Counted from the first letter of the stretch, positions 7,853 through 17,193 are shown. The stretch is 64,000 nucleotides of DNA from Nitrosospira sp. Nsp2 (GCF_003050965.1 NZ_QAOU01000002.1:434001-498000); one strand, 5' to 3'. A program made the numbers and translations. Notes: generated by a model from the letters alone, not told the origin.

Positions 7853-9046
7853 GTGAATCTCTCAAAACGCGTTCAGTCCATCAAACCTTCTCCTACGCTC
7901 GCCGTCACTGCGCGCGCAGCCCGGCTCAAGGCGGAAGGCAAGGATATTATCGGGCTTGGCGCAGGCGAACCGGATTTCGACACCCCTCAGCACATCAAAG
8001 ATGCGGCCATATCCGCCATTAACAAGGGTTTCACCAAATATACCGCAGTGGGTGGGACCCCCGGTCTGAAAAATGCCGTTATTGCCAAATTCAAGCGTGA
8101 GAATGGCTTTGACTACACTCCCCGGCAAATTCTGGTTTCGTCCGGCGGCAAGCAGAGTTTTTTTAATCTCGCGCTATCCGTCATCAACCCGGGCGACGAG
8201 GTCATCATCCCCGCGCCCTACTGGGTCTCATACCCCGACATTGTCCTGATTGCCGAAGGCAAGCCAGTCATCATTGACGCCGGTATCGAGCAGGGGTTCA
8301 AAATAAACGCGGCGCAACTGGAAAAAGCCATCACCCCCAGGACCAGGATGTTCGTCATCAACAGCCCCAGCAATCCTTCCGGCAGCGTTTATTCGTTAGA
8401 CGAGCTTAAAGCGCTGGGTGAGGTGTTGGGTAAATATCCCCATATCCTGATCGCTACCGATGACATGTACGAGCATATTCTTCTTTCGGGAGGAAAATTC
8501 GTAAATATCCTTAACGCCTGTCCCGACCTATACGACCGGACCATGGTGCTGAACGGCGTGTCCAAGGCTTACGCGATGACGGGCTGGCGCATTGGCTATT
8601 GCGGTGGCCCGCCGCATATCATTACTGCTATGGAGAACATCCAGTCGCAGAGCACTTCCAACCCCGCTTCCATCTCGCAGGCGGCCGCCGAAGCTGCCCT
8701 TACGGGCGATCAGTCCTGTATCACCCCCATGGTGGCCGCATTCAGGGAACGCAACCGGTTCGTGACGGATGCGCTTAATGCGATACCCGGCATTAAGTGC
8801 CTGCTATCGGAAGGCGCATTCTACGCGTTTGCCGATGTCCGGGAAGCGATCGGAAATTTGAGGTCCAGGGGCGTCATCAACGAGAGCAGCGACATCGCGT
8901 TAAGCGAATATCTGCTGGAACACGGCGGCGTCGCTGTTGTGCCGGGCTCGGCGTTCGGCAGCGAAGGGTACATCCGTCTTTCCTTCGCGACCGCGATGAC
9001 CAATCTGGAAAATGCGCTGAGCCGTATCGCCAAGGCGCTGGCCTGA
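7853..9046 (+). CDS. aspC: Aspartate aminotransferase (class I, PLP-dependent)
   Basis: 397 residues from the GTG at 7853, which has aagga 8 bases upstream. Extending further upstream would add a region (FSKIFSFQILSRG) that overlaps the promoter zone and does not look like this family. The product transfers the amino group of aspartate to 2-oxoglutarate using pyridoxal phosphate. The Schiff-base lysine is K238 in NGVSKAYAMTGWRIGY. Other family marks are GAGEPDFDTPQHIK near the N-terminus, NSPSNPSG for PLP/substrate binding, and RLSFA near the C-terminus (substrate-carboxylate arginine). It belongs to the thermostable subfamily Ib common in bacteria, some members of which also use prephenate. 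It stands alone, divergent from uvrB. Confidence 0.9.
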   Translation: MNLSKRVQSIKPSPTLAVTARAARLKAEGKDIIGLGAGEPDFDTPQHIKDAAISAINKGFTKYTAVGGTPGLKNAVIAKFKRENGFDYTPRQILVSSGGKQSFFNLALSVINPGDEVIIPAPYWVSYPDIVLIAEGKPVIIDAGIEQGFKINAAQLEKAITPRTRMFVINSPSNPSGSVYSLDELKALGEVLGKYPHILIATDDMYEHILLSGGKFVNILNACPDLYDRTMVLNGVSKAYAMTGWRIGYCGGPPHIITAMENIQSQSTSNPASISQAAAEAALTGDQSCITPMVAAFRERNRFVTDALNAIPGIKCLLSEGAFYAFADVREAIGNLRSRGVINESSDIALSEYLLEHGGVAVVPGSAFGSEGYIRLSFATAMTNLENALSRIAKALA

Positions 9047-9076
9047 AGGGTCAATTAAAGGCGCGGTTACCTTGGC

Positions 9077-10459
9077 TCAGTGGGGTGCCCTTGGTGCAGC
9101 GGGGGCTGGTTCCTCCGGCAACTGGACGAGTTCGGGGTACTTCTCCAGCGCGCGCTTGCGGTCGTGCGCCAAAAGTTCTTTCGCGGCAACAGTGAAGGCC
9201 TGCTGACTATCGGTCTGCGGCTCGAGCGCCGGTTTCAGCGCTACCGGACTGACAATGGTATCTTCCGGTGGAGACGGGACATCAGCTCGTGGCCTGTCGA
9301 GGGCCTGGTCCAGCAGTGCCGAAACGCTCTGTATCCCCGATTCCCGCCGGCGCGCCACCTCTTCATTGTAATCCGGCGTGCCATCAAACTTTTCCGCCAG
9401 CAACTGCAATATGGACGTATGGTCCATCGAACCCTTGAACACCGTGCCGGGCGGTATCCACGGCGATGCGGCAAGGGCGGGAACCCTTGGGCCCGTGCTC
9501 TCGAACGGGACCTGATAAAGCGCGCCTGGCGGAAGCGGAGCCGAAATAGCGAGCGGTGAAACGTGATCGAAGAACCCGCCGTGCTCGTCATGCATAGCCA
9601 GCAACAGGGTGCGCTTCCATTTATCGCCATCCTTTGTCAGGAGCTTGTATATATCCCTCAGAAAATTCTCCCCGGGGCCCATTGCCGTCGGCGGGTGATT
9701 GTCATTAGGGGTCCAGCCGAAATGGACGGGCGAATCGCTGTACTCGGGCTCGATGAATATCACGCTGGGCATCTGGCCCGGTGATTCAGCTTCCATGTCG
9801 GCGGGAAAGTGCCGGAAACTGCGGAAATTGGGCCCGAGCACTTCTTCATGAAGCTGGTCGAAGAGCGCGAAAAAGGAAATGCCGCAGTGATAGACCCGCC
9901 AGCTAACGTTGCGGGCATTCAGCCATTCAAAGACGAAACTGCCCGGAACGATGGGAATAGGACGAGGCTTGGTATTGTCAATCGGGGCATACCCGCTGTA
10001 GGCCATGGCGCGGTTTGGCTGCGTATCGGTTGGGAGCGGCGCAAACCAATGGTCACACACGGCGTATTGCGCAGCCAGAAAACTCGACATCGGTGTTGCG
10101 GCGGCCGCGAGAAAACCCATCGAGGGAGGATCCGCCACCTTGCTGCCTGTATGACGGAAATAGGCATCCGCAAAACCACTCATCGTGTAGCGGGCACCCG
10201 CCTTGCCCAGCTGAGCCTCTACAAGAACCCTGTTATGTGGAAGATCATGCAGCAGAGACCCGTCTGTCAATTCAAACGGCTGATAGCCTTGCCCATCGAG
10301 AAAATTCGTATAGTCGAGATTGGTCTCTGGATCGATTAACCCCTCGACATCCTTTCTATTGCCGAAGCGCGCCATGCTGAGGTGCCCCAGAACGTTGTCG
10401 AAAGAACGGTTTTCGAACATCACGATGACGATCGTCTGTATCTGGTCAAGGATCGCCAT
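9077..10459 (-). CDS. Phosphoesterase of the phospholipase C / acid phosphatase family
   Basis: 460 residues. The N-terminal motif FENRSFDN (residues 15-22) and the C-terminal motif HDEHGGFFDHVSP (about residues 287-300) are the metal/nucleophile signatures of the family that includes non-haemolytic phospholipase C and the acid phosphatase AcpA. These enzymes hydrolyse phosphodiesters or phosphomonoesters. There is no signal peptide or Tat motif: the protein starts MAILDQIQTIVIVM, where the hydrophobic stretch is the first beta-strand. It may therefore be cytoplasmic or leave by an unusual route. The C-terminal 80 residues are Pro/Ala-rich with a helical segment. The gene overlaps the upstream lipoprotein gene by 14 bases, which suggests co-translation and a shared role. 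The substrate cannot be told from sequence. Confidence 0.8.
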   Translation of the reverse strand: MAILDQIQTIVIVMFENRSFDNVLGHLSMARFGNRKDVEGLIDPETNLDYTNFLDGQGYQPFELTDGSLLHDLPHNRVLVEAQLGKAGARYTMSGFADAYFRHTGSKVADPPSMGFLAAAATPMSSFLAAQYAVCDHWFAPLPTDTQPNRAMAYSGYAPIDNTKPRPIPIVPGSFVFEWLNARNVSWRVYHCGISFFALFDQLHEEVLGPNFRSFRHFPADMEAESPGQMPSVIFIEPEYSDSPVHFGWTPNDNHPPTAMGPGENFLRDIYKLLTKDGDKWKRTLLLAMHDEHGGFFDHVSPLAISAPLPPGALYQVPFESTGPRVPALAASPWIPPGTVFKGSMDHTSILQLLAEKFDGTPDYNEEVARRRESGIQSVSALLDQALDRPRADVPSPPEDTIVSPVALKPALEPQTDSQQAFTVAAKELLAHDRKRALEKYPELVQLPEEPAPAAPRAPH

Positions 10460-11132
10460 GCACGCTCTCTCCGCAGCTCATGACTGTTTTTATGGTCAGC
10501 CGCCCGCTGACAGCATCAAGCGCCGTATCGCAAGTCTCGTTCTGCGCCACCGGGGTACGAATCACCCAGGCGCCAACAAGGGGCACGGTCTTGAACCGGT
10601 CTGTGGCGCCGTGTGAAGGAATTTCGACCACGATGTCGTCCTTGATGACAATCAGCGCACGGTCGTAGCGATTGGCGATAGATGCTACACGGGCCCGGGA
10701 AGACATGGCTGTTTGTTCAATGGTGAACGACGTGGTCACGAACCGGGCGTCGTCACAGCGCGCGATGCCGCCCAGCAACCGGTCGCTTTGGCGGGGGATG
10801 ACGTGAACGTCCCACTCGCGTTGATCACCCTTGAGCAAACCCGGCACCGTCAGCGTAAACCGGGTGCTGCGTTCGGGAGCGAGAGCGCGCCGCCCTTCCG
10901 CCGGCCCTTCTCCTTCTCCCGCCAATGGAGGAGATGCGTTCAAGGTTACTTTATCCGAAGCCGTCCAATTGATCTCGACCGTCTCTCCGGGGCATACGGT
11001 GCTTGGGGCGACCGAGAACGACTTGATTTGGGCACAGCCCGTCATCCACGGCGTTATGCACAGCATAGCCAGGACCAGAAGCCGCTCATGTCGGGGCAAC
11101 AGGGTGGACCCGTCTCGCCTGACGTCAATCAT
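10446..11132 (-). CDS. Lipoprotein of unknown function, coupled to the phosphoesterase
   Basis: 228 residues. A hydrophobic stretch (LLVLAMLCITPWMTGC) ends in a cysteine at about residue 33 that can serve as lipidation site. It is preceded by a long basic N-terminus, so a start at a later codon is possible. The following region (FSVAPSTVCPGETVEINWTA) resembles the first strand of an immunoglobulin-like domain. Around residue 70 the chain carries a low-complexity stretch (SPPLAGEGEGPAEGRRA) typical of in-frame insertion of an intergenic repeat. The end of the gene overlaps the phosphoesterase start by 14 bases. I do not recognise the family. A cell-envelope partner of the phosphoesterase is a reasonable inference. 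Confidence 0.6.
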   Translation of the reverse strand: MIDVRRDGSTLLPRHERLLVLAMLCITPWMTGCAQIKSFSVAPSTVCPGETVEINWTASDKVTLNASPPLAGEGEGPAEGRRALAPERSTRFTLTVPGLLKGDQREWDVHVIPRQSDRLLGGIARCDDARFVTTSFTIEQTAMSSRARVASIANRYDRALIVIKDDIVVEIPSHGATDRFKTVPLVGAWVIRTPVAQNETCDTALDAVSGRLTIKTVMSCGESVHGDP

Positions 11133-11306
11133 AATTTTCGCCGCTTCCTCCGCTTCAGCAAGACTATTGCAAGACCATTGAAATCAACTAAGAGCCCCCA
11201 GCCGATGCAGGCCATGGATAAGACAGAGGATGAAGTGCGCAAGGATGCGTAACCTTGAATGCACGAAGGCCCCAGACGAGAAGGAAAGAAGACGGGGGAC
11301 CGGGCG

Positions 11307-12410
11307 CTATGCCCAGTACCCGGGCGGCACCATATAAAGTCCCGTGTCCCATTTCCATTGGCGGATGGGGTTCTCGGTCATCGCGTCCTTGTCATCTGGC
11401 TGCGCCGTCCAATGGAAATCGCACACGCTCCCCCTGTGTCCCACAAAGGTGTGAATCCCACCGTTTGCAACGCCCACAAAAAAAGGCACCCTCTCCAGCT
11501 TCTCCAACAGAGCAGCCGTCCTGTCGTCCGGCTGCACGTCGCGGTACCCGGCGATCACAGCGTCGCAGCGGACCCCTGTGGATCCCGGCACCGGCGATTT
11601 CCACACCCGGGCCCCAGCCTTCGCCATGTTGAGGGCCCCCAGTTTTTCCCGCTCCCCGGACCCGGCAAGATCATCGGCCGGACGCGGGCAATAAAACACC
11701 GCCGTCCAGCCATCCTTCTGCAACTCCTCGCACAGGACGGTTCCGCGCAGGTCCGCTTCCTTTACCCTACTATTGATTTCATTAAAGCGCGCCCCAAGGC
11801 CCGCGCCTTCATACGCCGCTTTGACATTTTCAATCACCCATCCGATACACGAGCTTTCGCGGACACGAGCGCTCCCCCCCGACGCATCCTCCAGGATAAC
11901 CGACCCCGGCTCAAACGAGTCCAGTCTCCAGTTGCCCAGGCTCATGGCATCTAACTGTGTTTGCAGGGCGCGGTGATCGCCTCTTAATATGGAATCATGA
12001 AACGGGGAATGGTCGCCGTAATAAAGCCCTACCCCGGTATTTTCAATAGCGGTCTTATGTGCGTTGCTATTTTCGGTAATGCTTTTGTCGCCGTGTTCCG
12101 CGAGTTCCCTCCAGTTTACCCGCCCATCTTCAGAGGCAACGGGACTTGCGGTATTGCTGAATAGCCACTCGGCAATGGATAGTGCCGCCTGATCGGAGAT
12201 GGTGTTGACGTTGCCGTCGTGGTCGTAATTGTCGATGATCTCCCATAATCTTTCCAGGTTCGGCGTGGTTCCATTGATGACTCCATTACCATCGATACTT
12301 CTCAGATCCAGGTCCGGGTAAGCGCTCCGCAACTGGTGCGTGTCGATGCTTTTTCCCGTGAGGCGCCGAATGAACGTCGAGTGGTCAAGTGCAGGCATAT
12401 CCGGCTCCAT
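11307..12410 (-). CDS. Protein of unknown function with EF-hand-like segment
   Basis: 367 residues, with no signal peptide and no membrane segment. The N-terminal 80 residues contain two calcium-loop-like stretches (SIDGNGVING and NYDHDGNVNTI) spaced as in weak EF-hand pairs. The rest is a mixed alpha/beta chain with several cysteines (ESSCIGWV, GTVLCEEL, VFYCPRP, VRCDAV, SVCDFHW). The C-terminal 60 residues are rich in Trp, His and Tyr (FHWTAQPDDKD, RQWKWDTGLYM), suggesting a compact, possibly enzymatic domain. I do not recognise a family. Codon use resembles the neighbours. It stands alone between the lipoprotein gene and fliR. A second ATG four codons downstream is an alternative start. 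Confidence 0.6.
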   Translation of the reverse strand: MEPDMPALDHSTFIRRLTGKSIDTHQLRSAYPDLDLRSIDGNGVINGTTPNLERLWEIIDNYDHDGNVNTISDQAALSIAEWLFSNTASPVASEDGRVNWRELAEHGDKSITENSNAHKTAIENTGVGLYYGDHSPFHDSILRGDHRALQTQLDAMSLGNWRLDSFEPGSVILEDASGGSARVRESSCIGWVIENVKAAYEGAGLGARFNEINSRVKEADLRGTVLCEELQKDGWTAVFYCPRPADDLAGSGEREKLGALNMAKAGARVWKSPVPGSTGVRCDAVIAGYRDVQPDDRTAALLEKLERVPFFVGVANGGIHTFVGHRGSVCDFHWTAQPDDKDAMTENPIRQWKWDTGLYMVPPGYWA

Positions 12411-12714
12411 GGGGACGGGGCGACGCCAAAGCGCGCGGCAGGTAGGGGGAGGTGACGTTTATTTTCATTTGTTTTCATCTACTTTAGCAGCAATTCAGAA
12501 AAATTCAATCACGCACCCAACTTTTTCTTCCCTAAAAATACACAGGCAGTCTGTCCGCGTTGGGGAAATAACAGGGAACGACGGGCATGGCATGCGCTGT
12601 CGGCTGTCACGGTAGACCTCGAGCGTCGCGACTCTGGAAATTGGCCGACGTCGTTGCGCCTCTGGACAAGCTATCTGAGGCTTCGGCTTTCCGGCTGTGG
12701 CGTGGCGTTGCAGT
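12411..12714. other. Intergenic region between unknown gene and fliR
   Basis: 304 bases. It must contain the promoter of the 367-aa gene and the end of the fli transcript. An A/T-rich part lies at 12460-12550, but I see no convincing promoter boxes, hairpin with T-run or small gene. Confidence 0.4.
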
Positions 12715-13521
12715 TCACGGCGAGGCCGGGGGGAGATTCGCGCGGGCGGCGGCCGCGACCTGCAGCATGGTTTGAAGCGCCTCTTCGATCAGCCGCTCGA
12801 TCACGGGAACAAAATAGGGGAGCGACAACATCAAGGCGACCATACCCACGAACAGGGTGATGGGAAAACCGATGGCGAAGACATTGAGCTGGGGGGAAGC
12901 GCGAGTAAGTATGCCAAGCGCCAGGTTGGCGATCAACAATGCCGCCACCACCGGAAGTGCAAGCTGGAGACCTGCCAGAAAAATATTGCCTCCCCAATCG
13001 GCCAGTATTTTCCATCCCCCGCCGGAGAATGGCTCGGCGGAAATGGGGAAAACGGTAAAACTCTCCGCCAGCACGGATAGCATGAGCAAATGGCCATCCA
13101 GTGACAGGAATGTAAGCGTCGCCAACAGGCCAAGAAATTTTCCCATTACCAGCGTGCTGCCATCATTACCGCTAGAAAAAAAAGTGGCAAAACCCAAGCC
13201 CATCTGCAACCCCGCGATCTCCCCGGCCATCTCGACGGCGCTAAACACGATACGCATCGCAAAGCCCATCGCCAAACCAATCAGAACCTGCTGCCCCAGC
13301 ACAAAAAGCCCTTCCGGTGATGCCAGTTCGACTTTCGGCAGCGCCCCGATCGTGGGCGCTATAATCAGCGCGATCATCACGCTTAGTCCGATCTTTATCC
13401 GCGTGGGCGTCGCCATGTTTCCAAGCACAGGCGCCGCTCCTAACAACGCCATAATGCGAGCGAATGGCCACAGGAAGGCGGTTAGCCAGGCATTGAGGTC
13501 AGCGGAGCCGAGGGTGATCAT
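12715..13521 (-). CDS. fliR: Flagellar export gate protein FliR
   Basis: 268 residues, with six or so hydrophobic segments spread over the whole chain. It forms the flagellar type III export gate in the inner membrane together with FliP and FliQ. Family marks include the N-terminal WLTAFLWPFARIMALLGAAPVLG and the central MRIVFSAVEMAGEIAGLQMGLGFA with its conserved G-x-Q-M-G. It is the last gene of the minus-strand series that begins with fliF. 54 bases separate it from fliQ. Confidence 0.95.
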   Translation of the reverse strand: MITLGSADLNAWLTAFLWPFARIMALLGAAPVLGNMATPTRIKIGLSVMIALIIAPTIGALPKVELASPEGLFVLGQQVLIGLAMGFAMRIVFSAVEMAGEIAGLQMGLGFATFFSSGNDGSTLVMGKFLGLLATLTFLSLDGHLLMLSVLAESFTVFPISAEPFSGGGWKILADWGGNIFLAGLQLALPVVAALLIANLALGILTRASPQLNVFAIGFPITLFVGMVALMLSLPYFVPVIERLIEEALQTMLQVAAAARANLPPASP

Positions 13522-13575
13522 GTGAAGAATGGGGGAGCCAGCCGGAAAAGCCTCGGATTACAGGGGGGCCGGCCG

Positions 13576-13845
13576 CTAGCCCACCGCCGCCGGAATGCTT
13601 TCCAGAATCTCCCGCATGTAGTCGACCATCACGGAAATAATCCATGGCCCGGCCAGGATCAAGGTCACGGACAGTGCCAGCAATTTCGGAATAAAGGACA
13701 ATGTCATCTCGTTGATTTGTGTCGCGGCTTGAAAGATGCTTATGAGCAAACCGGTAGCCAGCGCAACCAGCAGCAGTGGAGCCGAAATCATCAGGGTTAC
13801 TTCCATGGCCCTCTGGCCCAGGGTCATCACGCTTTCAGGGGTCAT
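13576..13845 (-). CDS. fliQ: Flagellar export gate protein FliQ
   Basis: 89 residues, with two transmembrane helices (about 17-37 and 49-69). It is the normal size for the FliQ/SpaQ family that wraps the FliP-FliR core of the export gate. The family start TPESVMTLGQRAMEVTLMIS and the internal ATQINEMTLSF are clear. It lies between fliP and fliR, the usual order. Confidence 0.95.
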   Translation of the reverse strand: MTPESVMTLGQRAMEVTLMISAPLLLVALATGLLISIFQAATQINEMTLSFIPKLLALSVTLILAGPWIISVMVDYMREILESIPAAVG

Positions 13846-13903
13846 TGTCTTCTCTTCAGTTTGGTGAAATTAACGGGTAAATAACCGGGCTTATGCGCCG
13901 CCC

Positions 13904-14686
13904 CTAATAAAAGCTTTCCGCAAGGGAACCGATCAGCATATGCCAGCCATCAACCAGTACGAACAGCATGAGCTTGAACGGCAGCGCCACCAGAACAGGG
14001 GATACCATCATCATGCCCATGGACATCAGCACGGAGGCCACCACCATATCGATAATGAGAAAGGGAATAAATACCGTGAAGCCAATCTGGAACGCGGTTT
14101 TCAGTTCGCTGGTTGCAAAAGCCGGCACCAGTATCCGCAGGGGGACATCCTCCGGACCGTTAAGCTGTGGAATGGCGGCAAGTTTTGCAAACAGTGCCAG
14201 ATCCGCTTCCCGGGTTTGTTTCAGCATGAAGGCTCTCAGGGGTGCGGCTCCCCTTTCCAGTGCCTGTGTCATCGTGATCTTGTTATCGGCGAATGGTTGG
14301 TAGGCATCCTCGTAAATTTTGTCGAACACGGGACCCATGACAAAAAATGTAAGAAACAGCGCCAGGCCCACCAGCACCTGGTTGGGTGGTGACGACTGGG
14401 TTCCTATCGCCTGGCGCAATAGTGATAACACGATAATGATGCGGGTGAAGCCCGTCATCATCAACAGCGCCGCCGGCAGAAAAGTAAGGGATGTGAGCAG
14501 CAGCAGCGTTTGCAGGCTGATCGTGTAGTTTTGCCCCCCTCCCGGAGCGGGTGTGCTCGTGAAGGCGGGCAAGCCGGTTTGCGCCAGCGCGGCCGCCGAA
14601 GCGGCGAGCAGCAATGCCGCTAATGTCATGCCCGGCAGGGCGCGGCTCGCGAACAAAGCGCGCTTATCCAATATGCTGCCCGGCAT
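13904..14686 (-). CDS. fliP: Flagellar export gate protein FliP
   Basis: 260 residues. It begins with a cleavable signal peptide ([17 protein letters not shown] is the core, so a start at the ATG 19 codons further in is possible). Four membrane segments follow. The family motifs [20 protein letters not shown] and [19 protein letters not shown] are intact. It forms the pentameric core of the export channel. The outer start overlaps fliO by 23 bases, which indicates translational coupling. Confidence 0.95.
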   Translation of the reverse strand: MPGSILDKRALFASRALPGMTLAALLLAASAAALAQTGLPAFTSTPAPGGGQNYTISLQTLLLLTSLTFLPAALLMMTGFTRIIIVLSLLRQAIGTQSSPPNQVLVGLALFLTFFVMGPVFDKIYEDAYQPFADNKITMTQALERGAAPLRAFMLKQTREADLALFAKLAAIPQLNGPEDVPLRILVPAFATSELKTAFQIGFTVFIPFLIIDMVVASVLMSMGMMMVSPVLVALPFKLMLFVLVDGWHMLIGSLAESFY

Positions 14687-15179
14687 CGCGTTTCTCTTTT
14701 ACCTGCCTGAGCCAGCGGGAGAAGTTCGGGCGCGGCCCGGTATTGTTCTCTTGCTCCGCGATGTCGCCTTTGGGCATGCTATGCAAAGCAGTTACGCTTC
14801 CCGGTGCAACGCCGATCACAAGCCAGGTATCGGCCACCTCCACCAGCACCACGCGCTCGCGCTGACCCACGGGCGAACCGCCGATGACCTTGACAGCGCC
14901 AGCGCTGCTTGCCTGAAATCCGCCAAAACGCCGGAGCAGCCACGCGCAACCCGCAATAAGCGCGAGCACCAGTCCCAGCCCAAGCATAACCTGGAGCATG
15001 CCCCCCGATGTTGCGGATGCGCCGCCGTCCGCCGCGGTGGCCGCCGTGGCGCCCGCGGCAACCGCCGGCAGACCGGAAAGATAGAAGAGACAGGTGGTTA
15101 AGGCAGCCAGAAGAGCTTCTGGTTGCGCAACCCGACGGTGATGGCTGGGCGTGGCGCCGGTGCAGGAGGAAAAATTCAT
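14664..15179 (-). CDS. fliO: Flagellar export gate assembly protein FliO
   Basis: 171 residues if started at the ATG at 15179. The frame remains open up to a GTG at 15275, next to the fliN stop, and neither start has a strong ribosome binding site. The chain has an N-terminal hydrophobic segment that looks like a signal ([20 protein letters not shown]), then one membrane helix ([22 protein letters not shown]). A small cytoplasmic domain follows ([20 protein letters not shown]) of the FliO type. FliO helps FliP oligomerise. The family is poorly conserved, but position between fliN and fliP makes the call safe. Confidence 0.88.
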   Translation of the reverse strand: MNFSSCTGATPSHHRRVAQPEALLAALTTCLFYLSGLPAVAAGATAATAADGGASATSGGMLQVMLGLGLVLALIAGCAWLLRRFGGFQASSAGAVKVIGGSPVGQRERVVLVEVADTWLVIGVAPGSVTALHSMPKGDIAEQENNTGPRPNFSRWLRQVKEKRDAGQHIG

Positions 15180-15276
15180 TTCATTGCGGTCGTTCGAGAG
15201 AAAAGCATGGGAAGCGTTACTGGGAAGGAAAATTTTGGCTGCACTCCTCCCCGGAAAATTCTGGCCCTTCCACACC

Positions 15277-15726
15277 CTAGCGGTTTAACTTGCGAATGCG
15301 CTCACTCGGCGTGATGATATCGGTGAGACGGATGCCGAACTTCTCATTGACCACCACCACCTCGCCCTGTGCGATCAGGTACCCGTTTACCAGCACGTCC
15401 ATTGGCTCGCCCGCCAGACCGTCGAGTTCCACGACCGAACCTTGCGCCAGTTGAAGCAGATTCTTGATAGCGATTTTGGTACGCCCCAATTGCACGGTAA
15501 GCTGGACCGGAATATCCATGATCATGTCGATGTCGTTGTGGGCCGGCACCTTTTGCGGACTTGTTAATTCCTGGAACACCGAGGCTGACGCATCGGCAGG
15601 CTCGGTTTTGGCAGTTCCGTGCTCGTTACGGGATGCAACTTTTGATTCCTTGACGGACACGTTTGTCTCCTCGGGATTGTTTATAAAAGGCCGTTTCGAA
15701 AGGTTACGACGCTCGTCTGGATTCAT
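15277..15726 (-). CDS. fliN: Flagellar motor switch protein FliN
   Basis: 149 residues from the ATG at 15726, which overlaps the fliM stop in an ATGA arrangement. A longer frame upstream lies inside fliM and is ignored. The first 65 residues are variable and polar. The C-terminal SpoA domain (IPVQLTVQLGRTKIAIKNLL ... FGIRLTDIITPSERIRKL) is complete. FliN forms the base of the C-ring and docks the export ATPase complex through FliH. Confidence 0.95.
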   Translation of the reverse strand: MNPDERRNLSKRPFINNPEETNVSVKESKVASRNEHGTAKTEPADASASVFQELTSPQKVPAHNDIDMIMDIPVQLTVQLGRTKIAIKNLLQLAQGSVVELDGLAGEPMDVLVNGYLIAQGEVVVVNEKFGIRLTDIITPSERIRKLNR

Positions 15727-16700
15727 TCGTGCATCCCCGATGCGAGTATCTTTTCCATACGAAGCGCATATCGGCCATTGGAAATCCCATAGCGGCACTC
15801 CATTACCGGGACCCCATCGACGCTGGCGGTCACAACGTCGGGAATATCCAGCGGAATAATGTCACCGATCTGCATGCTGAGTATCTGGTCGAGTCTGACT
15901 TGAACATGCGTCAGATCGACCAGCATCGTCACCTCAGCCGATTGCACCTGTTTTGACAACCGGCTAACCCAGCGTTTGTCCACTTCCAGCGCCTCGCCCT
16001 GAACGCTGCTGGACAGCAGGTCGCGGATAGGCTCGAGAATGGAGTAAGGCATGCAGATATGCATTTCACCGACCACCGAGCCGAAGTTGACCTCGAAAGT
16101 AGTCGTGACGATGACTTCATTCGGGGTCGCGACGTTGGCAAACTGCGTATTCGTTTCAGCCCGCACATACTCGAATTCGATCGGGTACACCGGATGCCAG
16201 GACTTGCCGTAACTGTCAAACACCAGGTTAAGCAGGCGCTGGATAATGCGTTGCTCAGTCTGGGTAAAATCGCGGCCCTCCGTCTTTGGCTGGAAACGGC
16301 CATCTCCACCAAACAGGCTGTCGACGACCAGGAATACCAGGACAGGGTCGAATACAAAAAGCGACGTGCCCCGCAAGGGCTTGACATGCACCAGATTCAA
16401 ATTGCTTGGGACCGTAAGATGCCGAACGAACTCGCTGAATTTGATGACTTTGACAGGCCCGGCGGTGACGTTCGCGCTACGGCGCATGAAATTGAACAAG
16501 CCCAGGCGCAAGAGACGCGCGAAGCGCTCGTTGATGATTTCGAGCGTCGGCATGCGTCCACGTACAATCCGCTCCTGCGTCGCCAGATTGTAAGGACGGA
16601 ACCCGGAGGAAGGGGCGCTTTGCTGAGTTGGAACCGGCCCGCCACCCACGCCTTTGAGCAGGGCGTCTACCTCTTCCTGGGATAAAAAATCGTTGCTCAC
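15723..16700 (-). CDS. fliM: Flagellar motor switch protein FliM
   Basis: 325 residues from the GTG at 16700, 4 bases after the fliL stop. This gives the canonical opening SNDFLSQEEVDALLKGV, the peptide that binds phospho-CheY. The frame continues 14 codons further to a TTG, but that part overlaps fliL. The middle domain (LFGGDGRFQPKTEGRDFT, TEQRIIQRLL) binds FliG, and the C-terminal SpoA domain (LDQILSMQIGDIIPLDI) pairs with FliN. No Shine-Dalgarno is visible, so translation is probably coupled to fliL. Confidence 0.95.
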   Translation of the reverse strand: MSNDFLSQEEVDALLKGVGGGPVPTQQSAPSSGFRPYNLATQERIVRGRMPTLEIINERFARLLRLGLFNFMRRSANVTAGPVKVIKFSEFVRHLTVPSNLNLVHVKPLRGTSLFVFDPVLVFLVVDSLFGGDGRFQPKTEGRDFTQTEQRIIQRLLNLVFDSYGKSWHPVYPIEFEYVRAETNTQFANVATPNEVIVTTTFEVNFGSVVGEMHICMPYSILEPIRDLLSSSVQGEALEVDKRWVSRLSKQVQSAEVTMLVDLTHVQVRLDQILSMQIGDIIPLDIPDVVTASVDGVPVMECRYGISNGRYALRMEKILASGMHE

Positions 16701-16704
16701 GGAA

Positions 16705-17193
16705 TTACTGGATGACGAAGGAAGTGAAAAGCACGCTTTCAACCGCCTGGCCCTTGCCTCCCTCGCCGAATGGCTGGTTTATCTCGGCGGCCAGCTCGGA
16801 GGCGAGTTTCCTTTTTCCTTCTACTGAGGCCACCTGCGAGGCTGTCTTGCTGGAGAGCAGCAACAAGACACGATTGCGTACCTCCGGCATGTGAAGTTTG
16901 ATCGTGTTCACCGCTTCGTCATCCCCAACCTTCAAGGTCAAATTGGTCTGGAGATGTTGATCGCTGTTCTCCGGCTCCAGATTGACAGTAAACGTTTCCA
17001 GGCTTAGAAAGACCGGTGTCTTCGTGACGGGAGCCGCGTTGCTGCCCCGGGCGTAATACCATGCAGCGCCCCCCCCTGCCCCGACGAGCAACAACACCGT
17101 CGAGATAATAATGACCAGCTTTGCCTTTCCGGATTTTTTTTCCGCCTTGCCATCGTTCGTTTCCTTACCCGGTTTGTTCGGTCTACTTGCCAT
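16705..17193 (-). CDS. fliL: Flagellar basal-body protein FliL
   Basis: 162 residues: a Lys-rich cytoplasmic start (about 25 residues), one membrane helix (LVIIISTVLLLVGAGGGAAWYY) and a periplasmic domain with the FliL family pattern (FLSLETFTVNLEP, LQTNLTLKV). The C-terminus ends in the conserved VLFTSFVIQ. FliL rings stabilise the stator units near the motor. It is placed between fliK and fliM as in many proteobacteria. Confidence 0.93.
   Translation of the reverse strand: MASRPNKPGKETNDGKAEKKSGKAKLVIIISTVLLLVGAGGGAAWYYARGSNAAPVTKTPVFLSLETFTVNLEPENSDQHLQTNLTLKVGDDEAVNTIKLHMPEVRNRVLLLLSSKTASQVASVEGKRKLASELAAEINQPFGEGGKGQAVESVLFTSFVIQ

Noticed and set aside
9809-10339. 176-codon plus-strand frame opposite the phosphoesterase
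   Set aside because: The phosphoesterase motifs on the minus strand are clear, and this frame shows no protein signature.
15277-15798. Longer FliN starting inside fliM
   Set aside because: The first 24 codons overlap the conserved fliM end. The ATGA overlap at 15726 gives a standard start.
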